DNA from: an uncultured Sphingomonadales bacterium
GTDB taxonomy: Bacteria; Pseudomonadota; Alphaproteobacteria; Sphingomonadales; Sphingomonadaceae
NCBI GenBank assembly: GCA_903911985.1
Contig: CAIWFP010000519.1
Span: 1 to 8,656 of the forward strand
Direction of reading: 5' to 3'
Length of the DNA: 8,656 bases
Made by a program: the position numbers and the translations under genes
Shown here: piece after piece, positions 1 to 5,794 of the stretch
Position numbering within the stretch: position 1 is the first letter of the stretch
Layout: every line of letters starts with the position of its first letter
The notes under the pieces: generated by a model
Seen by the model: only the letters and a program-made list of their open reading frames with translations
Database searches by the model: none
Told to the model about the DNA's origin: nothing

Positions 1-270
1 CTGGAGGCCGCCCGCGCCCTGCTTTATCTGGCCGCCGCCAAGGTAACCGCCGGATCGCCGGACAAGACCCGCTTTGCCGCCATGGCTAAGCGGCTGGCTT
101 CGGACAAGGGTTCCGAGATCGTCGACAAGGCGTTGCAGATGTTTGGCGGCTATGGCTATCTGCGCGATTATCCGGTGGAACGGTTCTGGCGCGACTTGCG
201 CGTGCACCGGATATTGGAGGGAACCAACGAGGTCATGCGGATGATCATCGGCCGCGATCTGCTGAAATAG
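1..270 (+). CDS. Acyl-CoA dehydrogenase, C-terminal end (5'-truncated by window)
   Basis: The last 89 codons of a flavin-dependent acyl-CoA dehydrogenase, open from base 1 in frame 1 and ending in TAG. These enzymes introduce the alpha-beta double bond into acyl-CoAs and pass electrons to electron-transfer flavoprotein. Seen: the all-helical C-terminal domain with the family stretches QMFGGYGYLRDYPVERFWRD and ILEGTNEVMRMIIGRDLL. By comparison with medium-chain and isobutyryl-CoA dehydrogenases, the Glu of LEGTNE (codon 217-219) is the catalytic base. The sequence resembles the short/branched-chain class (isobutyryl-CoA dehydrogenase-like), which would suit valine degradation, but the substrate pocket lies outside the window, so specificity is not assigned. 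No clear terminator follows. The next gene, scoA, is also a CoA-ester enzyme on the same strand. Confidence 0.95.
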   Translation: MEAARALLYLAAAKVTAGSPDKTRFAAMAKRLASDKGSEIVDKALQMFGGYGYLRDYPVERFWRDLRVHRILEGTNEVMRMIIGRDLLK

Positions 271-527
271 GCCTTCCCTGGCCGGGTGGGCGGCGCCGGT
301 TGGGTTGGTGCTCCCGTGTTTTCGGGGCGGGATCGTCGCGCGGGGGTTGCCCGATCGCTCTGGCTTATGCGCGTTTGCGCAGAAGAAAAGCGCCGCCGTG
401 CAGCGATTGGCCGCGCAGGGTGGTTGCCAAATGAAGTCGGGATGGTAATCGGCGCAATGCGCGCGTGTCAGGCCGGATAGGGCTGCCTCGCGGGCGCTGC
501 CTCGCCTCTGATTCGCCGGAGCATATC

Positions 528-1238
528 GTGACGACAAAGGTTTATCCCAACGCGGCCGCTGCCCTCGACGGGTTGCTGCGCGACAACATATTGATCGCCA
601 GCGGCGGCTTCGGCATTTGCGGCATCCCCGAAAGGCTGATCGACGCTGTCGAGGCCTCCGGCGTGAAGGGGCTGACGGTCGCCAGCAACAATGCCGCCAT
701 CGACAACATGGGGCTGGGCAAGCTGCTGCGCACCCGCCAGATCCGCAAGATGATTTCCTCCTATATCGGCGGCAACAAGGAATTCGAGCGCCAGTATCTG
801 ACCGGCGAGCTGGAGGTGGAGTTCACCCCGCAGGGCACGCTGGCCGAGCGCATGCGGGCAGGCGGCGCTGGCATCCCCGGCTTCTATACCAAGACGGGCG
901 TCGGCACGCTGGTGGCCGAGGGCAAGCCCACCATGGAATTCGACGGCGAGGAATATGTCCTCGAACGCGCCATCGTGGCCGACGTTGCCCTGGTGAAGGC
1001 GTGGAAGGCCGATACCAGCGGCAATGTCGTGTTCCGCAAGACAGCGCGCAACTTCAATGTGCCGGTTGCCACCTGCGGCAAGACCTGCGTGGTCGAGGTC
1101 GAGGAGATCGTCGAGCCGGGCGCGCTCGACAGCGACGCCATTCATTTGCCGGGCGTTTATGTTCACCGCATCATCTGCGGCGCGCCTTACGACAAGCAAA
1201 TCGAATTCCGCACCACTCGAACCACGGATGTCGGCTGA
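528..1238 (+). CDS. scoA: Succinyl-CoA:3-ketoacid CoA-transferase subunit A
   Basis: Subunit A (236 aa) of the heteromeric CoA-transferase that moves CoA from succinyl-CoA to acetoacetate, giving acetoacetyl-CoA and succinate. Seen: an N-terminal VYPNAAAAL followed by the subunit A signature SGGFGICGIPERLID, then GGNKEFERQYLTGELEVEF and TPQGTLAERMRAGGAGIPGF, all typical of ScoA/AtoD/PcaI-type A subunits. I chose the GTG at 528 because GGAG (518-521) lies 6 nt upstream and the protein then begins like its relatives. The frame stays open back to an ATG at 465, but those 21 extra residues look unrelated to the family. The stop overlaps the scoB start by one base, so translation is probably coupled. 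The neighbours favour ketone-body or acyl-CoA catabolism over the related 3-oxoadipate transferase (PcaIJ), which cannot be fully excluded. Confidence 0.93.
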   Translation: MTTKVYPNAAAALDGLLRDNILIASGGFGICGIPERLIDAVEASGVKGLTVASNNAAIDNMGLGKLLRTRQIRKMISSYIGGNKEFERQYLTGELEVEFTPQGTLAERMRAGGAGIPGFYTKTGVGTLVAEGKPTMEFDGEEYVLERAIVADVALVKAWKADTSGNVVFRKTARNFNVPVATCGKTCVVEVEEIVEPGALDSDAIHLPGVYVHRIICGAPYDKQIEFRTTRTTDVG

Positions 1239-1897
1239 TGACCAAGCATGACGGAATCGTTGCGGGCTGGAGCCGCGACCAGATGGCCGCCCGTGCCGCG
1301 CAGGAATTGCGCGACGGCTATTACGTGAACCTGGGGATAGGCATCCCCACGCTGGTGGCCAACCATGTGCCGCAGGGAATGACCGTAACCCTGCAAAGCG
1401 AAAACGGCATGCTGGGCATCGGCCCCTTTCCGCTGGACGAGGAGGTCGATGCCGACCTGATCAACGCCGGCAAGCAGACCATCAGCGAATTGCCGCAATC
1501 GTCCTATTTTGACAGCGCCACCAGCTTTGCCATGATCCGTGGCGGCAAGATCGACCTCACCGTGCTGGGCGCGATGGAAGTGGCCGAGAATGGCGACCTG
1601 GCCAACTGGATGATCCCCGGCAAGCTGGTGAAGGGCATGGGCGGCGCCATGGATCTGGTGGCGGGCGTCAAGCGGATCATCGTGGTGATGGAGCACTGCG
1701 CCAAGGATGGCTCGCCGAAGTTTATCCCGGCCTGCACCCTGCCGCTAACCGGCCGCAATGTGGTGGATGTGATCATCACCGATCTGGCCGTGTTTGCCAG
1801 GCCCGATCATGCCTCGCCGTTTCGCTTGATGGAGGTTGCGCCGGGGATAAGCCGCGAGCAACTGCGCCAGCGGACCAGCGCCGCCTATGTGGAATAG
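1238..1897 (+). CDS. scoB: Succinyl-CoA:3-ketoacid CoA-transferase subunit B
   Basis: Subunit B (219 aa), partner of the preceding ScoA, carrying the catalytic glutamate that forms the enzyme-CoA thioester. Seen: NLGIGIPTLVANHVP (residues 31-45), then LQSENGMLGIGPFP, in which Glu55 of SENG is the expected nucleophile. Further on are GGKIDLTVLGAMEV, the NWMIPGKLVKGMGGAMDLV segment, and VVMEHCAKDGSPKF, all hallmarks of the B subunit. The length is normal. The ATG shares its A with the scoA stop (TGATG), so no separate Shine-Dalgarno site is needed. The same frame is open back to base 617, but that upstream part is only the shadow of scoA. A GC-rich hairpin follows 38 nt after the stop, before the convergent lacI-type gene. 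Confidence 0.94.
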   Translation: MTKHDGIVAGWSRDQMAARAAQELRDGYYVNLGIGIPTLVANHVPQGMTVTLQSENGMLGIGPFPLDEEVDADLINAGKQTISELPQSSYFDSATSFAMIRGGKIDLTVLGAMEVAENGDLANWMIPGKLVKGMGGAMDLVAGVKRIIVVMEHCAKDGSPKFIPACTLPLTGRNVVDVIITDLAVFARPDHASPFRLMEVAPGISREQLRQRTSAAYVE

Positions 1898-1935
1898 GGC
1901 GCTTCCGGCGTTTGGCGGATAGGCGCGCGGTGTCG

Positions 1936-1956
1936 CCGGGGGATGGATGCCCCCGG
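1936..1956. terminator. GC-rich hairpin between convergent scoB and lacI-type gene
   Basis: A perfect 7-bp stem, CCGGGGG (1936-1942) with CCCCCGG (1950-1956), encloses a 7-nt loop. It lies in the 115-bp gap between two genes that face each other, where a shared transcription stop would be expected. There is no T-tract on either side, so it is not a classical intrinsic terminator. The role is inferred from position and stem strength. Confidence 0.4.
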
Positions 1957-2012
1957 TGTCGCCGTGTCCCGGCGAATTGGTTTCCGAGCCATCGGCGACG
2001 GCCGTTGTCTTG

Positions 2013-3116
2013 CTAGGGCGCGGCTTTCGCTTTCGGCTGGCGGCAGCTGGCCCGTTCCAGCAGGCTGACCGGCACGCGCAGCTTTTCGGCGGGTTTGCCG
2101 GCGATGAGCGCCAGAAGGCGATCGACCAGCATGGTGCCGGCGGCCTGAAAATCGGGCTCGATCGAGGTGAGCGGCGGGCTGGCGTGGGCGCCGGCGCGAA
2201 TGCCGTCAAAGCCGACGAGCCCCACCTTCTCCGGCACGGCCATACCCGCCTCGCGCAGGGCCTGCAGGGCACCCAGCGCCAGTTCGTCGCACACCGCGAA
2301 GATGGCGTCGAAGGCCTCGCCCGAGGCGATGAGCGCGGCCACGGCGCGGCGGCCCTGTTCCTCGCGTGAATAGCCCTTTTCGATGGCGACGAGCCGGGGC
2401 GTCAGGCCCGCCTCGACCATGCGGGTCGCATAGCCGTCGTAACGTTCCTTGAACTGGCGCTGTGGCGAGGTTTCCGAGGCGATGCACACGATCTGGGCGT
2501 AGCCCGCCTCCAGCAGATGCCCGGTGGCCAGCCGCGCGCCAGCGTCATTGTCGGAGCGGACCCAGTCGAGATCGTCGAAGGGGGAGCCCCAGCACACCAG
2601 ATGGTTGCCGTCGCTCTGGCCCAGATCGTGGAAATAGTCCCATGCCTCGCGGTTCTCGCTGGTGCCGATGACGATGATGCCGTCGGCCTTGCGCTGCTCC
2701 TGATAGCGGCCCCACAGGCGTTCCGGCAGGTCCTGAAACGAGACCAGCGTTTCGTGCCCCCGGCGCGAGGCGGCGGCGCAGATGCTGCCCAGCAGGGCGT
2801 AGTAGAACGGGTTGAAATCCTTGATGTTCTCCCCCGGTCGGCAAATAACCACCACCGCCAGCGTGCCGGTTTTGCCGGTGCGCAGCCGCGCCGCGTTTTC
2901 GTCGACATGATAGTTCAGCTTGGCGGCGGCTTCGGCCACGCGCGCGCGGGTGGCCTCGCTCACCACCGGGTCTCCGGCCAGCGCCCGGCTGACGGTGGAC
3001 TGGCTGACGCCCGCCTCGGCCGCGACATCGAAGGAGGTGACGCGATAGGGGCGCCGCTGATTTGCTCCGGAAGGGTTTGCGGTAGGCATGGATGGGGCTT
3101 TTCTGTTCTCGGCCAT
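2013..3116 (-). CDS. LacI-family transcriptional regulator
   Basis: A 367-aa DNA-binding repressor of the LacI/GalR family. Seen: helix-turn-helix VTSFDVAAEAGVSQSTVSRAL (residues 26-46), followed by the hinge-helix region NYHVDENAARLRTGKTG. A periplasmic-binding-protein-like sensor domain then runs to about residue 350, with RSDNDAGARLATGHLLEAG, AIFAVCDELALGAL and VGLVGFDGI in the expected order. The ligand is probably a small sugar-like or other metabolite and cannot be read from the sequence. I chose the ATG at 3116 because AAGG lies 6 nt upstream. The frame extends to 3200, but that start would overlap the end of the dehydrogenase gene. A start at 3089 is also possible, which leaves a roughly 25-residue N-terminal tail before the HTH domain uncertain. 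It follows the dehydrogenase gene by 61 nt on the same strand, and local regulation of that pair is inference. Confidence 0.92.
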   Translation of the reverse strand: MAENRKAPSMPTANPSGANQRRPYRVTSFDVAAEAGVSQSTVSRALAGDPVVSEATRARVAEAAAKLNYHVDENAARLRTGKTGTLAVVVICRPGENIKDFNPFYYALLGSICAAASRRGHETLVSFQDLPERLWGRYQEQRKADGIIVIGTSENREAWDYFHDLGQSDGNHLVCWGSPFDDLDWVRSDNDAGARLATGHLLEAGYAQIVCIASETSPQRQFKERYDGYATRMVEAGLTPRLVAIEKGYSREEQGRRAVAALIASGEAFDAIFAVCDELALGALQALREAGMAVPEKVGLVGFDGIRAGAHASPPLTSIEPDFQAAGTMLVDRLLALIAGKPAEKLRVPVSLLERASCRQPKAKAAP

Positions 3117-3177
3117 TGGCGGCCTTGTGTCAGCCGGGCCGGGTGCTTGTCCAGTGGCTATTGCCTGACCGGTTCGA

Positions 3178-3957
3178 TCACCCGGCCGAGATGCCGCCAT
3201 CCAGCTTCAGCTCGGCCCCGGTCATGAAGCGGCTCTCGTCGCTCGCCAGATAGACCACACCGGCGGCGATTTCACTGGGCAGGCCCACCCGTTTCAGCGG
3301 AACCTGCGCGCCCAGCTTGCCCACGGTTTCGGCGTGGTCCTTCTGGTGCGGGCGGAAGGCGTCGAGAATGGGCGTGTCGACAAAGGCCGGGTGCACCGAA
3401 TTGCAGCGGATATCCCAGCCGCTGCGGGCACATTCCAGCGCGATGGATTTGCTCATCATCCACACCGCCGCCTTGGAGGCATTGTAGGGCAGCATGCCCG
3501 CCCCGGCGATGATCCCGGCAATGGACGACATGTTGATGATCGAAGCGGGCTGGCTGTCGCGCAGCAGCGGCAGGGCCAGCTTGCAGCCGAGAAACACACT
3601 GTCGACATTGACCGAAAATGCGCGGTGCCAGTGTTCCATGCTGGTCGTCTCCAGCGTGCCGCCAAGGCCGATGCCGGCGTTGTTCACCAGCACCGACAAC
3701 CCGCCCATCGCCGATTGCGCCAGCGCCAGCGCGGCGGTCCAGTCCGCCTCGCTGGTCACATCGTGGCGGCAGGAGATGGCGGCATCCGCGCCGAATTCGG
3801 CGGAGAGGGTGCGGGCCTGTTCGGCGGCGCCCTCGCCATTGAGGTCGGTGAGCAGGACGCGGGCGCCCTCGGCCACCAGAGCCCGCGCTATGGCCGCGCC
3901 AATGCCCTGTGCGGCGCCGGTTACCAGTGCCCGCTTTCCCGCCAGCCGCCCGCTCAT
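3178..3957 (-). CDS. SDR-family NAD(P)-dependent oxidoreductase
   Basis: A 259-aa classical short-chain dehydrogenase/reductase acting on an alcohol or ketone. Seen: nucleotide-binding TGAAQGIG (13-20), Asp38 at the end of the second strand (which usually favours NAD over NADP), NNAG (92-95), Asn117, and the catalytic Ser145, Tyr158 and Lys162 in SSIAG...YNASK. A C-terminal FMTGAELKLDGG closes the fold. All members of the Asn-Ser-Tyr-Lys tetrad are present, so it should be active. The substrate is not evident; cyclic alcohol, steroid and 3-hydroxyacyl dehydrogenases share this architecture. The ATG is preceded by GGGAG at 7 nt and overlaps the Nudix stop by 4 nt (ATGA), so the two are co-transcribed and probably translationally coupled. 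A LacI-type gene follows and may control it. Confidence 0.93.
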   Translation of the reverse strand: MSGRLAGKRALVTGAAQGIGAAIARALVAEGARVLLTDLNGEGAAEQARTLSAEFGADAAISCRHDVTSEADWTAALALAQSAMGGLSVLVNNAGIGLGGTLETTSMEHWHRAFSVNVDSVFLGCKLALPLLRDSQPASIINMSSIAGIIAGAGMLPYNASKAAVWMMSKSIALECARSGWDIRCNSVHPAFVDTPILDAFRPHQKDHAETVGKLGAQVPLKRVGLPSEIAAGVVYLASDESRFMTGAELKLDGGISAG

Positions 3958-4535
3958 GCCGCATCTCCCATGTTCAGCGTATCGCCCAGCAGCGCGGGGC
4001 CCAAAAGCAGCAGCAGCTTTACATCGATGGCATCGCCGCGCGCCCGCCGCTCGGCGATGAAGGCGGGCAGGGTGGCCAGCGGCACATGGTGGACGGTGAT
4101 GTTCTCGCCCTCGGTGCCGCCACCGGGGCCCACGCGGGTGAGATCATGCGCGCGCAGCAGGGTGAAGCTTTCGCTGACCATGCCTGGCGAGGAGTAGAAT
4201 TCGCCCAGCACCTCCATGCGGCCGGCGCGATAGCCCGCTTCCTCCTCCAGCTCGCGGTTGGCCGCCTCCAGCGTATCCTCGCCCTCCAAACCTTCGTGAT
4301 CGCCAATGAGCCCGGCGGGCAGCTCGATACAGGGACGGCCCAGCGGCACGCGGAATTGTTCCACCAGAATAATGGCGCCCGCCTCCACCGCGACGATAAC
4401 CGCCGCGTGAATGCCGCGCGCGCGGCTGACATATTCCCAGCGCCCCCGCACCTTGGCGGTGATGAATTTGCCCTGCCAGACGGTTTGTTCCTCCGCCTGA
4501 AAATCGGTGGATGGCGAAGCGGGGGGATGGGTCAA
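3954..4535 (-). CDS. Nudix hydrolase, ADP-ribose pyrophosphatase type
   Basis: A 193-aa Nudix enzyme, expected to cleave a nucleoside diphosphate linked to another moiety, most likely ADP-ribose to AMP and ribose 5-phosphate. Seen: the core RELEEEAGY (94-102) with metal-binding Glu95, Glu98 and Glu99, and Glu86 eight residues before Arg94. The ELPAG strand lies ahead of it. Pro117 (SSPG) sits 16 residues after the last box Gly, a known mark of ADP-ribose pyrophosphatases. The first box glycine (Gly75) is separated from Glu86 by ten residues instead of five, which is an insertion in the loop. The start is TTG at 4535, supported by AGAGAGG 5 nt upstream; no ATG is suitably placed. It is the first gene of the minus-strand run with the SDR gene. 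Confidence 0.9.
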   Translation of the reverse strand: MTHPPASPSTDFQAEEQTVWQGKFITAKVRGRWEYVSRARGIHAAVIVAVEAGAIILVEQFRVPLGRPCIELPAGLIGDHEGLEGEDTLEAANRELEEEAGYRAGRMEVLGEFYSSPGMVSESFTLLRAHDLTRVGPGGGTEGENITVHHVPLATLPAFIAERRARGDAIDVKLLLLLGPALLGDTLNMGDAA

Positions 4536-4723
4536 GGGAACCTCTCTGGCATTGCATGTCCGGTCTGGACGCGCGTGGCGCGACCGGGGAGGCTCCTGAT
4601 AGCCTGCCGAGCGCGCGGATCAAGTCGGCCATGGCGCAAAGGCTCCTTTGCGGTGGCGGATGGCGGTTGCCGGTGATCGGCCCCCATGGCAGACTGCGGC
4701 CCTATCCAAGGTGGAGGCAGGGA
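4536..4723. promoter_or_regulatory. Divergent intergenic region between Nudix gene and mscL
   Basis: This 188-bp spacer must hold the promoters for the leftward Nudix-SDR unit and for rightward mscL. For mscL a TTGCCG (4667-4672) followed 17 nt later by CAGACT (4690-4695) is the best pair I found, and its -10 match is poor. The ribosome sites are clear at both ends: AGAGAGG for the Nudix gene (read on the minus strand) and GGAGG (4713-4717) for mscL. No operator-like repeat stands out. The promoter role is inferred from gene orientation. Confidence 0.4.
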
Positions 4724-5146
4724 ATGTTTCAGGAATTCAAGACGTTTATCGCCCGCGGCAATGTGCTCGATCTGGCGGTGGGTGTGATTATCGGCGGCGC
4801 TTTTGGCAAGATCGTCGCGTCGTTGACGGATGATGTGTTGATGCCGGTGATCGGCAAGCTGACCGGCGGCGTCGATTTTTCCAGCAAATTTGTCCTGCTC
4901 GGGCCGATTCCGGCGAAATATACCGGATCGCCGACCGATTATGCCGCGTTGAAGAAGGCCGGGGTGGCAATGCTGGGTTATGGTTCGTTCATCACCGCGA
5001 TCATCAATTTTATCATCATGGCCTTTGTCATCTTCCTGATCGTCAAGGGCGCAAACAAAATGGCGCCCAAGCCGGAGGCGGTGCCCGCTGGCCCCACCGA
5101 GGTGGAACTTCTGGCCGAAATCCGCGATGCGCTGAAGAAGGGCTGA
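4724..5146 (+). CDS. mscL: Large-conductance mechanosensitive channel MscL
   Basis: A 140-aa inner-membrane channel that opens under high membrane tension and releases solutes during hypo-osmotic shock, working as a homo-oligomer. Seen: the amphipathic N-terminus MFQEFKTFIARGNVLDLAVG, then TM1 at about residues 15-45 with the conserved GVIIGGAFGKIV and DDVLMP. A periplasmic loop follows (about 46-79), then TM2 at about 80-108 (FITAIINFIIMAFVIFLIVK) and a charged C-terminal helix EVELLAEIRDALKK. The length matches the family (E. coli 136 aa). The ATG at 4724 has GGAGG 6 nt upstream. The same frame is open further back to 4511, but that part is not MscL. It is a single-gene unit ending in a strong terminator. 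Confidence 0.97.
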   Translation: MFQEFKTFIARGNVLDLAVGVIIGGAFGKIVASLTDDVLMPVIGKLTGGVDFSSKFVLLGPIPAKYTGSPTDYAALKKAGVAMLGYGSFITAIINFIIMAFVIFLIVKGANKMAPKPEAVPAGPTEVELLAEIRDALKKG

Positions 5147-5184
5147 CGCACGAGTGTGGCCGGCCGGGAAAAGGGGGCCGGGAG

Positions 5185-5223
5185 AAGGGGGCCGGGAAGA
5201 TTTCTTCCGGCCCCTTTCATTTT
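5185..5223 (+). terminator. Intrinsic terminator of mscL
   Basis: AAGGGGGCCGGGAAG (5185-5199) can pair with CTTCCGGCCCCTT (5204-5216) across a short ATTT loop, with two single-G bulges, and the T-rich TTTCATTTT follows. It lies 38 nt after the mscL stop and directly before the ssrA promoter. The left arm is present twice in tandem (see findings). Confidence 0.8.
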
Positions 5224-5241
5224 GCCGGGCCTGCCCTATAT
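5214..5241 (+). promoter_or_regulatory. Probable sigma-70 promoter of ssrA
   Basis: TATATA (5236-5241) is a good -10 box. CTTTCA (5214-5219), 16 nt upstream, is a weak -35 that falls in the tail of the mscL terminator. Transcription would begin around 5247-5250, just before the first tmRNA helix. The -10 is seen directly; the -35 assignment is tentative. Confidence 0.55.
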
Positions 5242-5332
5242 ACCGTGGTGCCGGTTTCGACCGGATATGGCGATAAATTGTGGTGTGCAATAGGCACAGC
5301 GGACCCGGGGGCGGTACCCGGCGGCTCCACCA

Positions 5333-5380
5333 TCACTACTCCGTTCTGAACGGAGGCCCCGTTGTCGCGGGGGTGTTGAT
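5333..5380 (+). other. Excised intervening segment of permuted tmRNA
   Basis: These 48 bases lie between the encoded CCA end and the 5' end of the mRNA-like piece, and should be removed when the precursor is cut into two RNAs. They hold a perfect 7-bp hairpin, CTCCGTT-CTG-AACGGAG (5339-5355). A second stem, CCCCG...CGGGG, follows. Such a loop is normal for two-piece tmRNA, and removal is inferred from the family. Confidence 0.75.
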
Positions 5381-5465
5381 GGGGCCGAACTAGGATCGAC
5401 GTGTGTTGAAAAGCACTATTTTTGCCCGGGCTGAGTAACCCGTTCAAGGCTCAAAACTCACAAGT

Positions 5466-5501
5466 GCCAACGACAACGAAGCACTCGCCATCGCTGCGTA
5501 A
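5466..5501 (+). other. tmRNA tag-peptide reading frame (ANDNEALAIAA)
   Basis: The resume codon GCC at 5466 starts an 11-codon frame encoding ANDNEALAIAA, closed by TAA (5499-5501). The ANDN opening and small hydrophobic end ending in AA are those of alphaproteobacterial tags. The ANDN-type start is expected to interact with the SspB adaptor, and the C-terminal Ala-Ala with ClpXP-type proteases. The residue before the final Ala-Ala is Ile. Confidence 0.9.
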
Positions 5502-5554
5502 TTTGACGGCCCCTAAAGGCCTGAATTTACAAAGCTAAAGCGCGGTTGGACCGA

Positions 5555-5690
5555 CCGGGCAACAGAACGGATTCCAGCGGCCCGGGGGGTGCCGGGCAAC
5601 AGAAACCCCCTACCTTATTGGCGCTGCCGTGGCCCAGCCCGGCGCACCCCAATCCCTTTCATCAAGAACGCGGGTGCCGGGCAACACAAC
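5555..5690 (+). repeat. Three copies of a CCGGGCAACA motif behind ssrA
   Basis: CCGGGCAACAGAAC (5555-5568), CCGGGCAACAGAAAC (5592-5606) and CCGGGCAACACAAC (5677-5690) are near-identical copies in the same orientation, 37 and 85 bp apart. The first overlaps the expected 3' end of tmRNA. Copies 2 and 3 also share the preceding GGGTG. Copy 2 sits in a hairpin loop closed by GGGGGT and ACCCCC, and copy 3 lies between GCGGG and CCCGC. The function is unknown. Confidence 0.6.
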
Positions 5691-5716
5691 CTCCGCCCGC
5701 TTCCAGCTGTCAAACG

Positions 5717-5733
5717 AGCCTGGCGCGCCGGCT
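5717..5733. promoter_or_regulatory. Inverted repeat around GGCGCGCC, upstream of small orphan gene
   Basis: AGCC-T-GGCGCGCC-GGCT is a perfect 16-base palindrome apart from one extra T. It could be an operator, or a hairpin ending the ssrA transcript (ATTT follows). It abuts the candidate -35 box of the next gene. Its role is undecided. Confidence 0.35.
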
Positions 5734-5735
5734 AT

Positions 5736-5763
5736 TTGCAATGGCCGCATGGCGCGCTAAATC
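5736..5763 (+). promoter_or_regulatory. Candidate promoter of the 98-aa orphan gene
   Basis: TTGCAA (5736-5741) and TAAATC (5758-5763) are separated by 16 bp and lie about 30 bp before the GTG start. The match to the sigma-70 consensus is partial, so this is a suggestion only. Confidence 0.3.
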
Positions 5764-5794
5764 TTGCGCATGCATCAGCCTTGGGAGAATTGCC

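Larger units (their letters stand above)
5247..5566 (+). ncRNA. ssrA: tmRNA (ssrA), circularly permuted two-piece form
   Basis: Transfer-messenger RNA, which rescues ribosomes stalled on broken mRNAs and adds a degradation tag. As in other alphaproteobacteria, the gene is permuted: the acceptor piece comes first (about 5247-5332) and the mRNA-like piece second (5381 to about 5566). Seen: the acceptor piece ends in CGGCTCC followed by encoded ACCA (5329-5332), and CGGCTCC pairs over 7 bp with GGGGCCG at 5381-5387, which restores the tRNA-like acceptor stem. CCGGG...CCCGG with a 7-nt loop, just before the acceptor strand, forms the T-arm. CCGGT-TTCG-ACCGG near the 5' end is a tetraloop hairpin. 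The mRNA piece begins GGGGCCGAACTAGGATCGACG, the conserved tmRNA 5' pattern, and carries the tag frame at 5466-5501. The outer ends are approximate because processing sites cannot be read from sequence. Confidence 0.93.

Noticed and set aside
424..451. TTGCCA and TAATCG as a promoter for scoAB
   Set aside because: The 16-bp spacing is acceptable but the -10 match is poor; in GC-rich DNA such pairs occur by chance.
286..480. A 64-codon frame between the acyl-CoA dehydrogenase and scoA genes
   Set aside because: No ribosome site and no recognisable content; the Arg/Gly/Trp-rich product looks like translated spacer. The 271-527 gap holds no supported gene.
468..1199. A 243-codon minus-strand frame
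   Set aside because: It is the shadow of scoA; only the + frame shows family motifs.
2517..3227. A 236-codon + strand frame
   Set aside because: It is antisense to the LacI-type gene, which has a clear helix-turn-helix and sensor domain.
5217..5447. A 76-codon minus-strand frame
   Set aside because: It lies across the tmRNA gene, whose structure fully explains the sequence.
5555..5690. CRISPR array
   Set aside because: Only three imperfect copies with unequal spacing (37 and 85 bp), repeats too short, and no cas genes.
5546..5794. Upstream extension of the 98-aa gene to 181 aa
   Set aside because: The added part is Pro/Arg/Ser-rich and crosses the motif repeats, and the good ribosome site is at the internal GTG (5795).
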